NCBI GenBank assembly: GCA_017521285.1
Contig: JAFXDG010000122.1
Coordinates: 1-54,024 of the forward strand
DNA length: 54,024 nucleotides
DNA from: Bacteroidaceae bacterium
GTDB taxonomy: Bacteria; Bacteroidota; Bacteroidia; Bacteroidales; Bacteroidaceae
Reading direction: 5' to 3'
In this document: positions 33,650 to 42,308 of the stretch, in pieces
Position numbering within the stretch: the first letter of the stretch is position 1
How the letters are laid out: each line of letters starts with the position of its first letter
The notes under the pieces: model-generated
What the model was told of the DNA's origin: nothing
Databases searched by the model: none
What the model saw: the letters and a program-made list of their open reading frames with translations, nothing else
Made by a program: the position numbers and the translations under genes

Positions 33650-36025
33650 ATGAAAGATTATTTGAAAAACCTCTTCGCCGCACGCGGTGCGGCCTTTTGG
33701 CTCAATCTGTTGGGCCTCAGTCTGGCATTCGTCATCTTCTACGTGTTGATGGCAGAAGTGATGTGGCACGTCACCTACGACCGCTTCCATAAGGATGCGG
33801 ACAGGGTATGTCAGGTGTTTTACGAGGATCCCTCCCTTGACGAGTGGGAAAAACAATTTCCTGAGTTGATGAAGGATGGAAAGAAACATTTCTCCGCTGA
33901 ATTTGCCGAGGAGATACGCCGTTCAACACAGGACTTTGAAGCCTCGGTTGTTGTAGCCAACGGGTATTATTACGGATTGAGACCTACAGACGCAGGGGAA
34001 GTGGTTGATTCCATCGAGACACCGTTTGTTGAGGCCACGGAAGGCTTGTTCAAGGTCTTTACTTTTGACCTGATAGAAGGGGATACGGCCGCTATTCACG
34101 ACCCAGGCAAAGTTTTCATCTCATTGAGCCTTGCCAAGAAACTCTTTGGAGAGGCTGGTCCTTACGTGGGTCGCCGTTGTGGTGAAATGGGTAAGTGGGA
34201 TGCCTACGTGGGAGGTATCTATCGCGACTTCCCGACAAACTCCCAACTGGACAATGTGATATATCGTAGCTTCAGCCGTGAGCGATGGGACAGGTTCATG
34301 GGAAACCGTACCAACTGGGATGTCAACCTTTTCGTGAAGTTGCGCGAAGGGGTGGATGGTGAAACCCTCTCCGAGAACTTGCGGACTAACAGCATCATGC
34401 TTCGCAACGAGGCCTCCCGTTTCACCTTCCTTCCCATTCACGAAATCTATTTTGCCGACATTGATGAGAAAACGCATTTGGGTGAGACCTTCCGCAGGCA
34501 TGGTGGTGACTATGGGATTGTGACACTACTGGCGTTGGTGGCCCTGCTTGTTGTCGTGGTGGGAGGCATCAATTACGTTAATTTCTCTATGGCCATGGTG
34601 CCCTATCAGATAAAGAACATCAATGTGCGGCGCGTGTTTGGCGAAAAGGCCTCGAGCATCCGCTGGCGTCTGATGAGTCAGGCTTTGCTGAATGTGGCAC
34701 TGGCCTTGTTGATGGCTTATGCCCTGCTGGTCATCATCATTCAAAACGGTTTGGTGGACGAGTGGCTGAAGTGTGACCTCTCCTTCGGGCACAATGGCGC
34801 GGTGATAGGTATGACCGCAGTGCTGGCCCTGCTGGTGCCCATCGTGGCAGGCGGTTATCCTGCCTGGTACGTCACATCGCGCAAGCCAGCGCTGGTTATC
34901 AATGGCAGTTTTGCCCTTTCGCCTACAGGGCGCTCTCTCCGACGGGGATTGATAGGCTTCCAGTTTGCCGTGTCGATGGTGGCGGTACTGATGGTACTGC
35001 TCGTCCTGAGCCAGAACCACTATGTGCGCACAGCTCCCGTTGGGTATGCACGCGACTCGGTGATGTATGTGTTGGTGAAAGAATTCTGGAAGATGGATAT
35101 GGAGGCTTACTACAATCCCTTGACCGACCTGATGAGGGGCCATCCGGCCGTGAAAGAGGTGTCGTGGGCAAATTATCGCTTGGGCGAGGATAACAATAGC
35201 AATTGGGGAGCCATTTACAATGGAAATCCGGTGAGAGTCAAAGGCTTCCCAGTAAATCACAATTTCCTTACGGCTATGGGTATCAAGGTGACCGAAGGAC
35301 GCAACTTCCGCCCTGAAGACGTAGGGAAGACCTACATGATTTGCAACGAGACGGCACGCAAAATGTATGGTTTGAAACTGAATACCAATCTTTGGGGTGA
35401 TATTATTGGTTTTTGCGAGGACATCAAGTATGGTTCGTTCAAGAAAACCGTTGAACCTATGGCCTTTGTTGTCGGACAAGGGAGGGGTGGCCACTGTGTG
35501 CTCCGTCTGACATCGCCCGACAAGGTGGCCGACGTGAGCCGCTATGTGGACGAAGCATTTGCCAAAGTGAGCAACGGAGCCTTTGAATGGGAAATCTCCA
35601 CCTGTAGCGACATTGCCGATGTGGCTTATGCTGACGAGATGAAGCAACTCAAACTCCTGGTGCTCGTCTCCATCATCTCCCTCCTTATCCCCCTTATCGG
35701 AGTCTTCGGCCTCGTCCTCTTCGAGACACGGGCCAAGCGCAAGGAGATTGGCATCCGCAAAGTGTTCGGTGCAACCACACGCGGTATCCTCGTGATGTTC
35801 AACGTTCAGTACCTGCGCACACTTGTGGTGTGCTTCATCGTGGCTGCACCTCTTGCTTATGAACTCTACATGCGTTGGGTTGAGTCGTTCGCCTATCGCA
35901 CACCGATGCACTGGTGGCTCTTCGGCGTGGCCTTCCTTATTGTGGCGCTCGTCGTCTGTCTCACCGTCACCATCCAAAGCTGGCGTGCGGCAAAGGAGCG
36001 CCCGGTGGAGACGATAATGAAGTGA
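33650..36025 (+). CDS. orphan FtsX/MacB-type ABC transporter permease, 791 aa
   Basis: The architecture matches the 817-aa permease at 963-3416: first span about residues 15-40 (FWLNLLGLSLAFVIFYVLMA), periplasmic MacB-like domain, three spans near 285-405, a second module beginning FQFAVSMVAVLMVLLVLS and a C-terminal three-span block with RKEIGIRKVFGATTRGI. It should act with a MacB/LolD-type ATPase, absent here. It may use the ATPase at 46052-46723 or one outside the window. A 21-bp tandem array precedes it. Confidence 0.9.
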   Translation: MKDYLKNLFAARGAAFWLNLLGLSLAFVIFYVLMAEVMWHVTYDRFHKDADRVCQVFYEDPSLDEWEKQFPELMKDGKKHFSAEFAEEIRRSTQDFEASVVVANGYYYGLRPTDAGEVVDSIETPFVEATEGLFKVFTFDLIEGDTAAIHDPGKVFISLSLAKKLFGEAGPYVGRRCGEMGKWDAYVGGIYRDFPTNSQLDNVIYRSFSRERWDRFMGNRTNWDVNLFVKLREGVDGETLSENLRTNSIMLRNEASRFTFLPIHEIYFADIDEKTHLGETFRRHGGDYGIVTLLALVALLVVVVGGINYVNFSMAMVPYQIKNINVRRVFGEKASSIRWRLMSQALLNVALALLMAYALLVIIIQNGLVDEWLKCDLSFGHNGAVIGMTAVLALLVPIVAGGYPAWYVTSRKPALVINGSFALSPTGRSLRRGLIGFQFAVSMVAVLMVLLVLSQNHYVRTAPVGYARDSVMYVLVKEFWKMDMEAYYNPLTDLMRGHPAVKEVSWANYRLGEDNNSNWGAIYNGNPVRVKGFPVNHNFLTAMGIKVTEGRNFRPEDVGKTYMICNETARKMYGLKLNTNLWGDIIGFCEDIKYGSFKKTVEPMAFVVGQGRGGHCVLRLTSPDKVADVSRYVDEAFAKVSNGAFEWEISTCSDIADVAYADEMKQLKLLVLVSIISLLIPLIGVFGLVLFETRAKRKEIGIRKVFGATTRGILVMFNVQYLRTLVVCFIVAAPLAYELYMRWVESFAYRTPMHWWLFGVAFLIVALVVCLTVTIQSWRAAKERPVETIMK

Positions 36026-36126
36026 GGAATCCCTCCCCGGCTCTCCCTGTTGCGTGCTTTTTTAGTGAATCGGATAGATTTCTGCGTGAAAAGTGCGGTT
36101 TATAGACGGCAAATTCGTACCTTCGC

Positions 36127-36155
36127 ACCAATTATATATAATAAGGTATATTGGT
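36127..36155 (+). promoter_or_regulatory. probable operator of toxin-antitoxin operon
   Basis: ACCAATTATATA and TATATTGGT form an imperfect inverted repeat directly before the antitoxin ATG, 2 bp after a TACCTTCG (36118-36125) that resembles the -7 element TAnnTTTG. The position fits autorepression by the antitoxin or the complex. Confidence 0.5.
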
Positions 36156-36404
36156 ATGAATTCATTTGAGTTTGAAGCCCTCAAAGCAGAGTTGGCACGA
36201 AACATTCTGAACAGTAAGAATCCTGAGGTGATAGAGCGTGTGCGCCGCAGCTATGAAGAGGCGTTGGAGTGCACGTCAGAACCTCCGTGTCGCTATACGT
36301 TGGAAGAAGTGAAGAACCGCTTGCGTGCCACGGAAGCCGATGCTATAGCTGGAAGAGGGTTGAGTGAAGAAGAAGCAGACAGGTTAATTGATGCAATGAT
36401 ATGA
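36156..36404 (+). CDS. antitoxin of a RelE/ParE-type pair, 82 aa
   Basis: Begins MNSFEFEALKAELARNILN; I chose this ATG because the earlier in-frame start crosses the likely promoter. Helical and charged, with RRSYEEALECTSEPPCRYTL. The terminal segment RGLSEEEADRLIDAMI could wrap the toxin. Its stop overlaps the toxin start by 4 bp (ATGA), the usual arrangement. It is not a classic RelB sequence. Confidence 0.8.
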   Translation: MNSFEFEALKAELARNILNSKNPEVIERVRRSYEEALECTSEPPCRYTLEEVKNRLRATEADAIAGRGLSEEEADRLIDAMI

Positions 36405-36799
36405 AACTGAAATGGAATCCTGGTGCTATCGATGATCAACGTGCGATAGTCGATTATTGCAAGAAGCAGTTTGGGGTTATTGTGTCAATTGAAGTGAGAG
36501 AAAAGATTAGACGTTCTGCAAAATTGTTAAAATCCCATCCTCAATTGGGACGGGTCGAACCTTTGCTCGTAGGATGTACGTCCTTGGAATACCGTTCGTT
36601 GGTGGTGGACAAAGTGACGAAGATTATCTATACGGTTCATCGGGAGTATGTGTATATCCATCTGTTGTGGGATGTCAGACGTGACGAAGACTTCCTGCCT
36701 CAGGCAACCATGCGTCGCTATCAGGACTTTGAATCGGAACCGATATGGGCCAGCGAACCTCCAATTGAATATGGAAAACCTGAAGATTTGGGTGAATAA
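36401..36799 (+). CDS. RelE/ParE-family toxin, 132 aa
   Basis: Begins MKLKWNPGAIDDQRAIVDYC and carries the ParE/RelE fold pattern: helix-helix, then SHPQLGRVEP, YRSLVVDKVTKIIYTVHRE and YIHLLWDVRRD, the usual final beta strands. The C-terminal tail (about 30 residues) is longer than in most members. Action is gyrase poisoning (ParE) or ribosome-dependent mRNA cutting (RelE); the sequence does not decide. Paired with the gene just upstream. Confidence 0.85.
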   Translation: MKLKWNPGAIDDQRAIVDYCKKQFGVIVSIEVREKIRRSAKLLKSHPQLGRVEPLLVGCTSLEYRSLVVDKVTKIIYTVHREYVYIHLLWDVRRDEDFLPQATMRRYQDFESEPIWASEPPIEYGKPEDLGE

Positions 36800-36814
36800 T
36801 TGCAAATAAAACTG

Positions 36815-36822
36815 TATCTTTG
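36815..36822 (+). promoter_or_regulatory. -7 element before acyl-CoA ligase gene
   Basis: TATCTTTG fits TAnnTTTG and lies 36 bp before the ATG. TTTG at 36787-36790 is the nearest -33 candidate but a few bases too far. Confidence 0.55.
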
Positions 36823-36858
36823 CAAACGATTTAAGAAAACAAGCAAAACTATATACGT

Positions 36859-38670
36859 ATGGGAAATCATCATTTTGCCGTCTTGGTACACAAGCAGGCT
36901 GACAAGTACGAGAACCGTGAAGCCCTGAGATACAGGGATTATGATGTCAATCAGTGGAAGTCTGTGACGTGGCGCGAGGTGAGCAACACCGTGCACTTGG
37001 CCGCCAATGCCTTGGTGACGTTGGGTGTGAAGGAAGAGGAGAACATCGGTATCTTTTCACAAAACAAGCCCGAATGTCTGTATGCCGACTTTGCCGGACA
37101 TGCCAATCGGGCAGTCTCTATTCCTCTTTATGCCACCAGTTCGGCAGCTCAGGCACAATACATCATCGACGATGCACAAATCCGCTTCCTCTTTGTGGGC
37201 GAACAGTATCAGTACGATACGGCCTTCAGTGTGTTGGGCATCTGTCCGTCGTTGGAGAAACTGATTCTCTTTGACCGCAAGATTCAGAAACACGAGCGCG
37301 ACACGACCAGTATCTATTTCGACGAGTTCCTGCAGATGGGCGAGGGATTGCCCCATGCAGCCGTGGTGGCAGAGCGCACCGGACGTGCTTCGATGGACGA
37401 TTTGGCCAATATCCTCTATACCAGTGGTACTACGGGTGAGCCGAAGGGCGTGTTGCTTCACCATTCGACCTATGAAGAGATTATCCGCATCCACGACATC
37501 CGCCTGACGGAGATGACGGACAAGGATGTGTCGATGAGTTTCCTGCCGTTGACCCACGTGTTCGAGCGTGCATGGACCTACTACTGCCTGCACAAGGGAG
37601 TGGTGGTGTGTCTCAACCTGAAACCTGCAGAGATTGCTTCGACCATCAAGGAGGTGCGCCCCACGCTGATGTGTAGTGTGCCCCGTTTTTGGGAAAAGGT
37701 GTATGCAGGGGTGAACGAGAAGATTGCCTCCGAAAAGGGTATCAAGAAGAGCCTGATGCTGGATGCTATTCGTGTGGGAAAGACTCACAACCTCGACTAC
37801 GTGCGTTTGGGCAAACGTCCGCCGCTGATGCTCCACTTGAAGTACAAATTCTATGAGAAGACCATCTATGCCCTGTTGAAGAAGACCATCGGTATTGAGA
37901 ACGGCAACTTCTTCCCTGTGGCCGGTGCTGCTGTGCCCGACGAAATCTGTGAGTTCGTACATGCCGTGGGTATCAACATGATTGTGGGCTACGGACTTAC
38001 CGAATCGTGCGCCACGGTGTCATGCTTTGTCAATCCAGGGTTTGAGATAGGCTCTGTGGGAACAATCATGCCCGATGTGCAGGTCAAGATTGGCGAGAAC
38101 GACGAAATCCTGCTCCGTGGAAAGACCATCACCAAAGGCTATTACAAGAAAGCCGAAGCTACGGCCGAAGCCATTGACAAGGAGGGGTGGTTCCACACGG
38201 GCGATGCCGGATACATCAAGGACAACCAGCTCTTCTTGACCGAGCGTATTAAAGACCTCTTCAAGACATCGAACGGAAAATATGTCTCACCGCAGGCATT
38301 GGAAACGAAACTTTCTGTAGATAGATACATCGATCAGATTGCCATCATTGCCGACCAGCGCAAGTTCGTTTCGGCCCTTATCATTCCGCAATACGACTTG
38401 TTGAAGGCTTTTGCCGATGAGAACGGCATCAGCTACGCATCGTTGGAAGAGCTGCTCCAGCACCCTCGTATCATCAGCATGATGAAGGAGCGCATCGACA
38501 CGTTGCAACAGCAGTTTGCCCATTACGAGCAGGTGAAACGCTTCACCCTTCTGCCTGAACCTTTCAGCATGGCACGTGGCGAACTCACCAACACATTGAA
38601 GATAAAGCGTTCGGCATTGAACAAAAACTATGCTGAAGTGATTGATAAGATGTACGAAGAAAAAAAATAA
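36859..38670 (+). CDS. long-chain fatty acid--CoA ligase (AMP-forming), 603 aa
   Basis: It activates fatty acids as acyl-CoA via acyl-AMP. The P-loop LYTSGTTGEPKG is at residues 186-197, followed by FLPLTHVFERAWTYY, the A5 motif GYGLTESCATVS and the adenylate/ribose-binding WFHTGDAGYIKDNQ and KTSNGKYVSPQALE. It is full-length for the FadD/ACSL-like family. Its own promoter element lies 36 bp upstream. The SLC13 permease follows after 60 bp with a hairpin between. Confidence 0.95.
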   Translation: MGNHHFAVLVHKQADKYENREALRYRDYDVNQWKSVTWREVSNTVHLAANALVTLGVKEEENIGIFSQNKPECLYADFAGHANRAVSIPLYATSSAAQAQYIIDDAQIRFLFVGEQYQYDTAFSVLGICPSLEKLILFDRKIQKHERDTTSIYFDEFLQMGEGLPHAAVVAERTGRASMDDLANILYTSGTTGEPKGVLLHHSTYEEIIRIHDIRLTEMTDKDVSMSFLPLTHVFERAWTYYCLHKGVVVCLNLKPAEIASTIKEVRPTLMCSVPRFWEKVYAGVNEKIASEKGIKKSLMLDAIRVGKTHNLDYVRLGKRPPLMLHLKYKFYEKTIYALLKKTIGIENGNFFPVAGAAVPDEICEFVHAVGINMIVGYGLTESCATVSCFVNPGFEIGSVGTIMPDVQVKIGENDEILLRGKTITKGYYKKAEATAEAIDKEGWFHTGDAGYIKDNQLFLTERIKDLFKTSNGKYVSPQALETKLSVDRYIDQIAIIADQRKFVSALIIPQYDLLKAFADENGISYASLEELLQHPRIISMMKERIDTLQQQFAHYEQVKRFTLLPEPFSMARGELTNTLKIKRSALNKNYAEVIDKMYEEKK

Positions 38671-38678
38671 GGAGTTAG

Positions 38679-38712
38679 AGGAGTTAAAGGGAGTTATCGG
38701 CCTTTAACTCCT
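38679..38712 (+). terminator. hairpin behind acyl-CoA ligase gene
   Basis: AGGAGTTAAAGG (38679-38690) pairs perfectly with CCTTTAACTCCT (38701-38712) with a 10-nt loop. It is followed by TCTAAAAAAC, not a T-run, so it may be an attenuating structure or dispersed palindrome rather than a full terminator. Confidence 0.55.
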
Positions 38713-38730
38713 TCTAAAAAACAAGTAACT

Positions 38731-40590
38731 GTGTTAACGACCCTAATTATCCTTGCCCTATCCGTGATAGGTTTTGTGAGCGGAAAGCTCCGCTCAGACA
38801 TTGTAGCACTGATTGCCTTGGTGCTACTTTTAGTATTCAACATCCTTACTCCTGCCGAGGCGCTGTCGGGCTTCTCCAACTCCACGGTCATTATGATGGT
38901 GGGGCTGTTTGTCGTAGGTGGTGCCATCTTTCAGACCGGGTTGGCCAAGATTATAGGAGGAAGTCTGCTGAAGTTAGCAGGAAAGAGTGAACTCCGCTTG
39001 TTTATCCTGGTAGTGTTGGGGACATCTGCCATAGGCGGTTTTGTGAGCAATACGGGTACGGTGGCCCTGATGCTTCCCATTGTGGTGAGTATGGCTGCCG
39101 GAGCAGGTGCCAATGTGCGTCGTCTGTTGATGCCCTTGGCCTTTGCCAGTAGTATGGGTGGTATGATGACCCTTATCGGTACGCCGCCGAACCTGGTGAT
39201 ACAGGATGCACTGACTTCGGCCGGATACGAGCCGTTGAAGTTCTTCTCCTTCACACCCGTGGGATTGGTTTGCATTGCTGTGGGCATGTTGGTGCTGTTG
39301 CCGCTCACCAAATGGTTCCTTTCAGAGAAGAAGGACAAGGAGAAACGGGGGCGCAAGAGCAAGTCGTTGGGCGAATTGGTGGACGAATACCAGTTGGCCT
39401 CGAATTTGAGCCGTTTGCAGGTGAAGGCCGCTTCTCCCTTGGTGGGGAAGACGGCTGCCGAACTGGATGTACATCGCCGCTACGGAGTGACCATCTTTGA
39501 AATACGTCGCGAAAGTCAGAGCAGACACCGCAAACTGATGAAGAGCGTGACACAAAGTCTGGCCGACCCATCCACCCCCTTGGAGGCCGATGACATCCTT
39601 TACCTGATGGGGGCACGCGAAAAGGCGGCTCACTTTGCCTCCGACTACCAGTTGGAACTGATGGACGACAGTCAATTGACGGCTGAAGGCGGGCGTAGTG
39701 TGCTCGACTTCTACGACATCGGTATGGCCGAAATCGTGCTCATGCCTTCCAGCAAACTCATAGGAGCCACGCTGATAGACTATAACTTCAGGCAGAAGTA
39801 CAATATGAACGTGGTGGGTATCCGCCGCAAGGGAGAATATATGATACATGGATTGAAGGATGTGCGTATGCATTCGGGTGACGTATTGTTGGTACAGGGG
39901 ACATGGACCAATATTGCCACTTTGACCAATGAGGACGAAGACTGGGTGGTGTTGGGACAACCTTTGGCTGAAGCCGCCAAGGTGACGCTCGACTACAAGG
40001 CTCCTTTAGCCGCGCTTATCATGGTAGGTATGATTGCCATGATGATGTTTGACTTCATCCCCGTTGCCCCCGTCACGGCCGTGATGATTGCCGGCCTGCT
40101 GATGGTGCTCACCGGTTGTTTCCGCAATGTGGAGGCCGCCTACAAGACCATCAATTGGGAGAGCATCGTGCTCATTGCCGCCATGATGCCCATGTCCTTG
40201 GCTTTGGAGAAGACGGGTGTCAGCGAATACATCTCCAACAGCCTGGTAAGCGGTCTTGGAGGATTTGGCCCTACAGCTCTGTTGGCCGGAATCTATTTCA
40301 CCACATCGTTGATGACCATGTTCATCAGCAACACCGCCACCGCTGTCCTTATGGCTCCCATTGCCATGGCTTCGGCCGTGCAGGTGGGTGTCAGTCCCTA
40401 TCCGTTCCTGTTTGCTGTTACTGTAGCCGCCAGCATGTGTTTCGCCTCGCCTTTCAGCACACCGCCTAACGCTCTGGTGATGCCTGCCGGACAATATACC
40501 TTCATGGACTATGTCAAAGTGGGTCTGCCCTTACAACTCATTATGGCAGTGGTGATGATATTGGTACTCCCGTTGCTGTTCCCCTATTGA
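38731..40590 (+). CDS. SLC13-family permease with TrkA-C domains, 619 aa
   Basis: About eleven membrane spans are split by a soluble middle part (about 215-425) with two TrkA-C (RCK C-terminal) modules: ASPLVGKTAAELDVHRRYGVT and SSKLIGATLIDYNFRQKYNM. Transport motifs include SNTGTVALMLPIV and, near the end, ISNTATAVLMAPIAMASA and FASPFSTPPNALVMPAGQY. The family moves anions such as di-/tricarboxylates or sulfate with Na+. The start is GTG at 38731, directly behind the hairpin; no upstream ATG gives a better signal. Confidence 0.9.
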   Translation: MLTTLIILALSVIGFVSGKLRSDIVALIALVLLLVFNILTPAEALSGFSNSTVIMMVGLFVVGGAIFQTGLAKIIGGSLLKLAGKSELRLFILVVLGTSAIGGFVSNTGTVALMLPIVVSMAAGAGANVRRLLMPLAFASSMGGMMTLIGTPPNLVIQDALTSAGYEPLKFFSFTPVGLVCIAVGMLVLLPLTKWFLSEKKDKEKRGRKSKSLGELVDEYQLASNLSRLQVKAASPLVGKTAAELDVHRRYGVTIFEIRRESQSRHRKLMKSVTQSLADPSTPLEADDILYLMGAREKAAHFASDYQLELMDDSQLTAEGGRSVLDFYDIGMAEIVLMPSSKLIGATLIDYNFRQKYNMNVVGIRRKGEYMIHGLKDVRMHSGDVLLVQGTWTNIATLTNEDEDWVVLGQPLAEAAKVTLDYKAPLAALIMVGMIAMMMFDFIPVAPVTAVMIAGLLMVLTGCFRNVEAAYKTINWESIVLIAAMMPMSLALEKTGVSEYISNSLVSGLGGFGPTALLAGIYFTTSLMTMFISNTATAVLMAPIAMASAVQVGVSPYPFLFAVTVAASMCFASPFSTPPNALVMPAGQYTFMDYVKVGLPLQLIMAVVMILVLPLLFPY

Positions 40591-40617
40591 TTGGGTGACG
40601 AGCTGCGAGCTATAAGC

Positions 40618-40851
40618 GATGAGCTACAAGTTGAAGGTGTGTCGAAATGTAGCCATTCCAGATTTTAGGCGCGGATTACGCGGATTTCGCGGATAAATTA
40701 TACTCTTTATTCGCTTTTCAGCTCATCGACAACCTCTTTTGATGATTTATCTAAGGTATGGTCGGGTATATATTTTAAATATAAATCCGTGTAATCCGTG
40801 TAATCCGCGCCTAATTTTATTTTTGACACACCTTCTTGCTTGTAGCTCATC
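40618..40851. repeat. large foldback (MITE-like) element, about 230 bp
   Basis: Outer arms GATGAGCTACAAG (40618-40630) and CTTGTAGCTCATC (40839-40851) are perfect inverts. Next come AAGGTGTGTC... and GACACACCTT, then TAGGCGCGGATTACGCGG (from 40666) against CCGTGTAATCCGCGCCTA (to 40813). The inner part is A/T-rich. It lies between convergent genes and resembles dispersed Bacteroidota palindromic elements; it may terminate both transcripts. Confidence 0.7.
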
Positions 40852-40866
40852 TTTTTTCTTTTTTAT

Positions 40867-42174
40867 TCATTTCCACTCAATGCGGAAGCGTGTCAGGCCG
40901 TCGGGCCAGGTGCGGAGGGAGAAGGTGCAGCCGTGTTTCAGCAACACCTCGCGGGTGAAGATGAGGCCGATGCCCTGCCCATCGGGTTTGGTGGAGAAGA
41001 AGGGAGTGAAGAGCTTCTGCTCCGTTTCTCGGCTGATGCCCCGTCCGTTATCGGCTATCTCAATGGCGATGTAGGGCGACGACGCGGTGGTGAGGACGAT
41101 TTCTCCTTCATCGTGTCCGATACTTTCGACCGCATTCTTTATGATGTTCTGCAGCACTTGTGCAAAGAGCGGTGTGTCAATCTTCACCGGCAGCGGGTCA
41201 GGACAGAGCTGCAGGCTGAGGCGGATGCCTTGTGGCAGGCAAAGTCCCTCTAAGATGCAGAGATTGTTCCTTACCAATGTGTTCAAGTCAACCTCCTGCA
41301 GTTGTGGCTCGGGAATCTTCACCACGTCAGCAAAGCGGGTGATGAAGTTGCTCATGCTGTAGCAGCGCTCCACGCAGACGGCCATCACTTCGTTCAGCTC
41401 TGCCGTGTCATCCATTTCGGCCAAAGCCTGATTTACGGAGTCGAGGGTGGAGGCGATGCCGGCCACGCTGTTGTTCACCTCGTGGGCTATCATGCGGATG
41501 ACTTTCTCGTAGGCTTTCTTCTCGGCCTTCATCACTTCATCGGTCAGACTCTCAATCAGGATGAACGGGTGGGGGAATCCCCGATCGACGAATGACAGGT
41601 GCGACAGGCGATAGACCATCGAATCGTTCAGCCGTACTGTGCGTGTCTCGCCCCGTGGGATAGCTGCAATCTCGACAGACAGTGGTGTCTCTATTTCCTT
41701 GAATTGTTTTCCCTTTATTTCCCCTACCGATGTCAGCCCCATGAAGCGCAGGGCGGCCGGATTCATGTCGGTGATGTGACTGTCGAAGTCCTGCAATACC
41801 ACTCCCATGGGCGACACACTGATGAGCAAGTCCAGAAAATGGTTCTGCTCCCTCACGCGCAACCGTTCGTTCTTCAGTTGTTCCAACATGCGGTTAAAGG
41901 TGTCGATTATTTGGTCCGTTTCCCGTTGTCCCACGGGTTTCAGCCGGCTGCCGAAATCCTGTTCGCGCAGCAAGTCCAATCCGCCTGTCAGTATATAGAT
42001 AGGTTTCACCACCTTTTGGTAGAAGTAGTACAGGCCCACTAATGTGACGGCCACCGTGGCTTCGGCCACATAGAACAGTATGCCCCGCTCATCTACTGAC
42101 AGCAGACCCAGCAGGAGGGCAATGACAATCAGCAGCGTTGCCAACAGGATGAACATTCGTTTGAAGGAAAACAT
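40867..42174 (-). CDS. membrane sensor histidine kinase, 435 aa
   Basis: Two spans (residues 8-25 and 33-53), HAMP-like linker to about 105, PAS region 110-170 (SPMGVVLQDFDSHITDMNPA), phosphoacceptor His231 in MIAHEVNNSVAGI, and HATPase (330-435) with NIIKNAVESIG, IADNGRGIS and GQGIGLIFTREVL. It is the partner of the sigma-54 activator immediately upstream (130-bp gap filled by a palindrome). The short periplasmic loop suggests sensing of membrane state rather than a soluble ligand. Confidence 0.93.
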   Translation of the reverse strand: MFSFKRMFILLATLLIVIALLLGLLSVDERGILFYVAEATVAVTLVGLYYFYQKVVKPIYILTGGLDLLREQDFGSRLKPVGQRETDQIIDTFNRMLEQLKNERLRVREQNHFLDLLISVSPMGVVLQDFDSHITDMNPAALRFMGLTSVGEIKGKQFKEIETPLSVEIAAIPRGETRTVRLNDSMVYRLSHLSFVDRGFPHPFILIESLTDEVMKAEKKAYEKVIRMIAHEVNNSVAGIASTLDSVNQALAEMDDTAELNEVMAVCVERCYSMSNFITRFADVVKIPEPQLQEVDLNTLVRNNLCILEGLCLPQGIRLSLQLCPDPLPVKIDTPLFAQVLQNIIKNAVESIGHDEGEIVLTTASSPYIAIEIADNGRGISRETEQKLFTPFFSTKPDGQGIGLIFTREVLLKHGCTFSLRTWPDGLTRFRIEWK

Positions 42175-42190
42175 ATTTTTTGTTTTTATT

Positions 42191-42308
42191 TTAGGAGTGA
42201 TAGTCGTGTAGGAGTGACGCTTCGCTTAGGAGTATAGACGATAGTCTTGCTTTCATTATAGCAGAAGTATTGTCTACACTCCTCTACTTCTGCCTCCTAC
42301 ACTCCTAA
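42191..42308. repeat. palindromic repeat element, copy 1
   Basis: Opens TTAGGAGTGATAGTCG and closes CTACACTCCTAA. It contains GTGTAGGAGTGACGCTTCGC, which recurs at 46766-46785, and its right half TCCTCTAC.TCTGC.TCCTACACTCCT also matches copy 2. Its right end overlaps the stop codon of the response-regulator gene. Confidence 0.75.

Noticed and set aside
34526-35977. 483-codon leftward ORF opposite the FtsX permease
   Set aside because: His-rich antisense shadow of a clear permease gene, with no domain pattern.
40739-41074. 111-codon rightward ORF
   Set aside because: It begins inside the foldback element and runs antisense into the histidine kinase gene.
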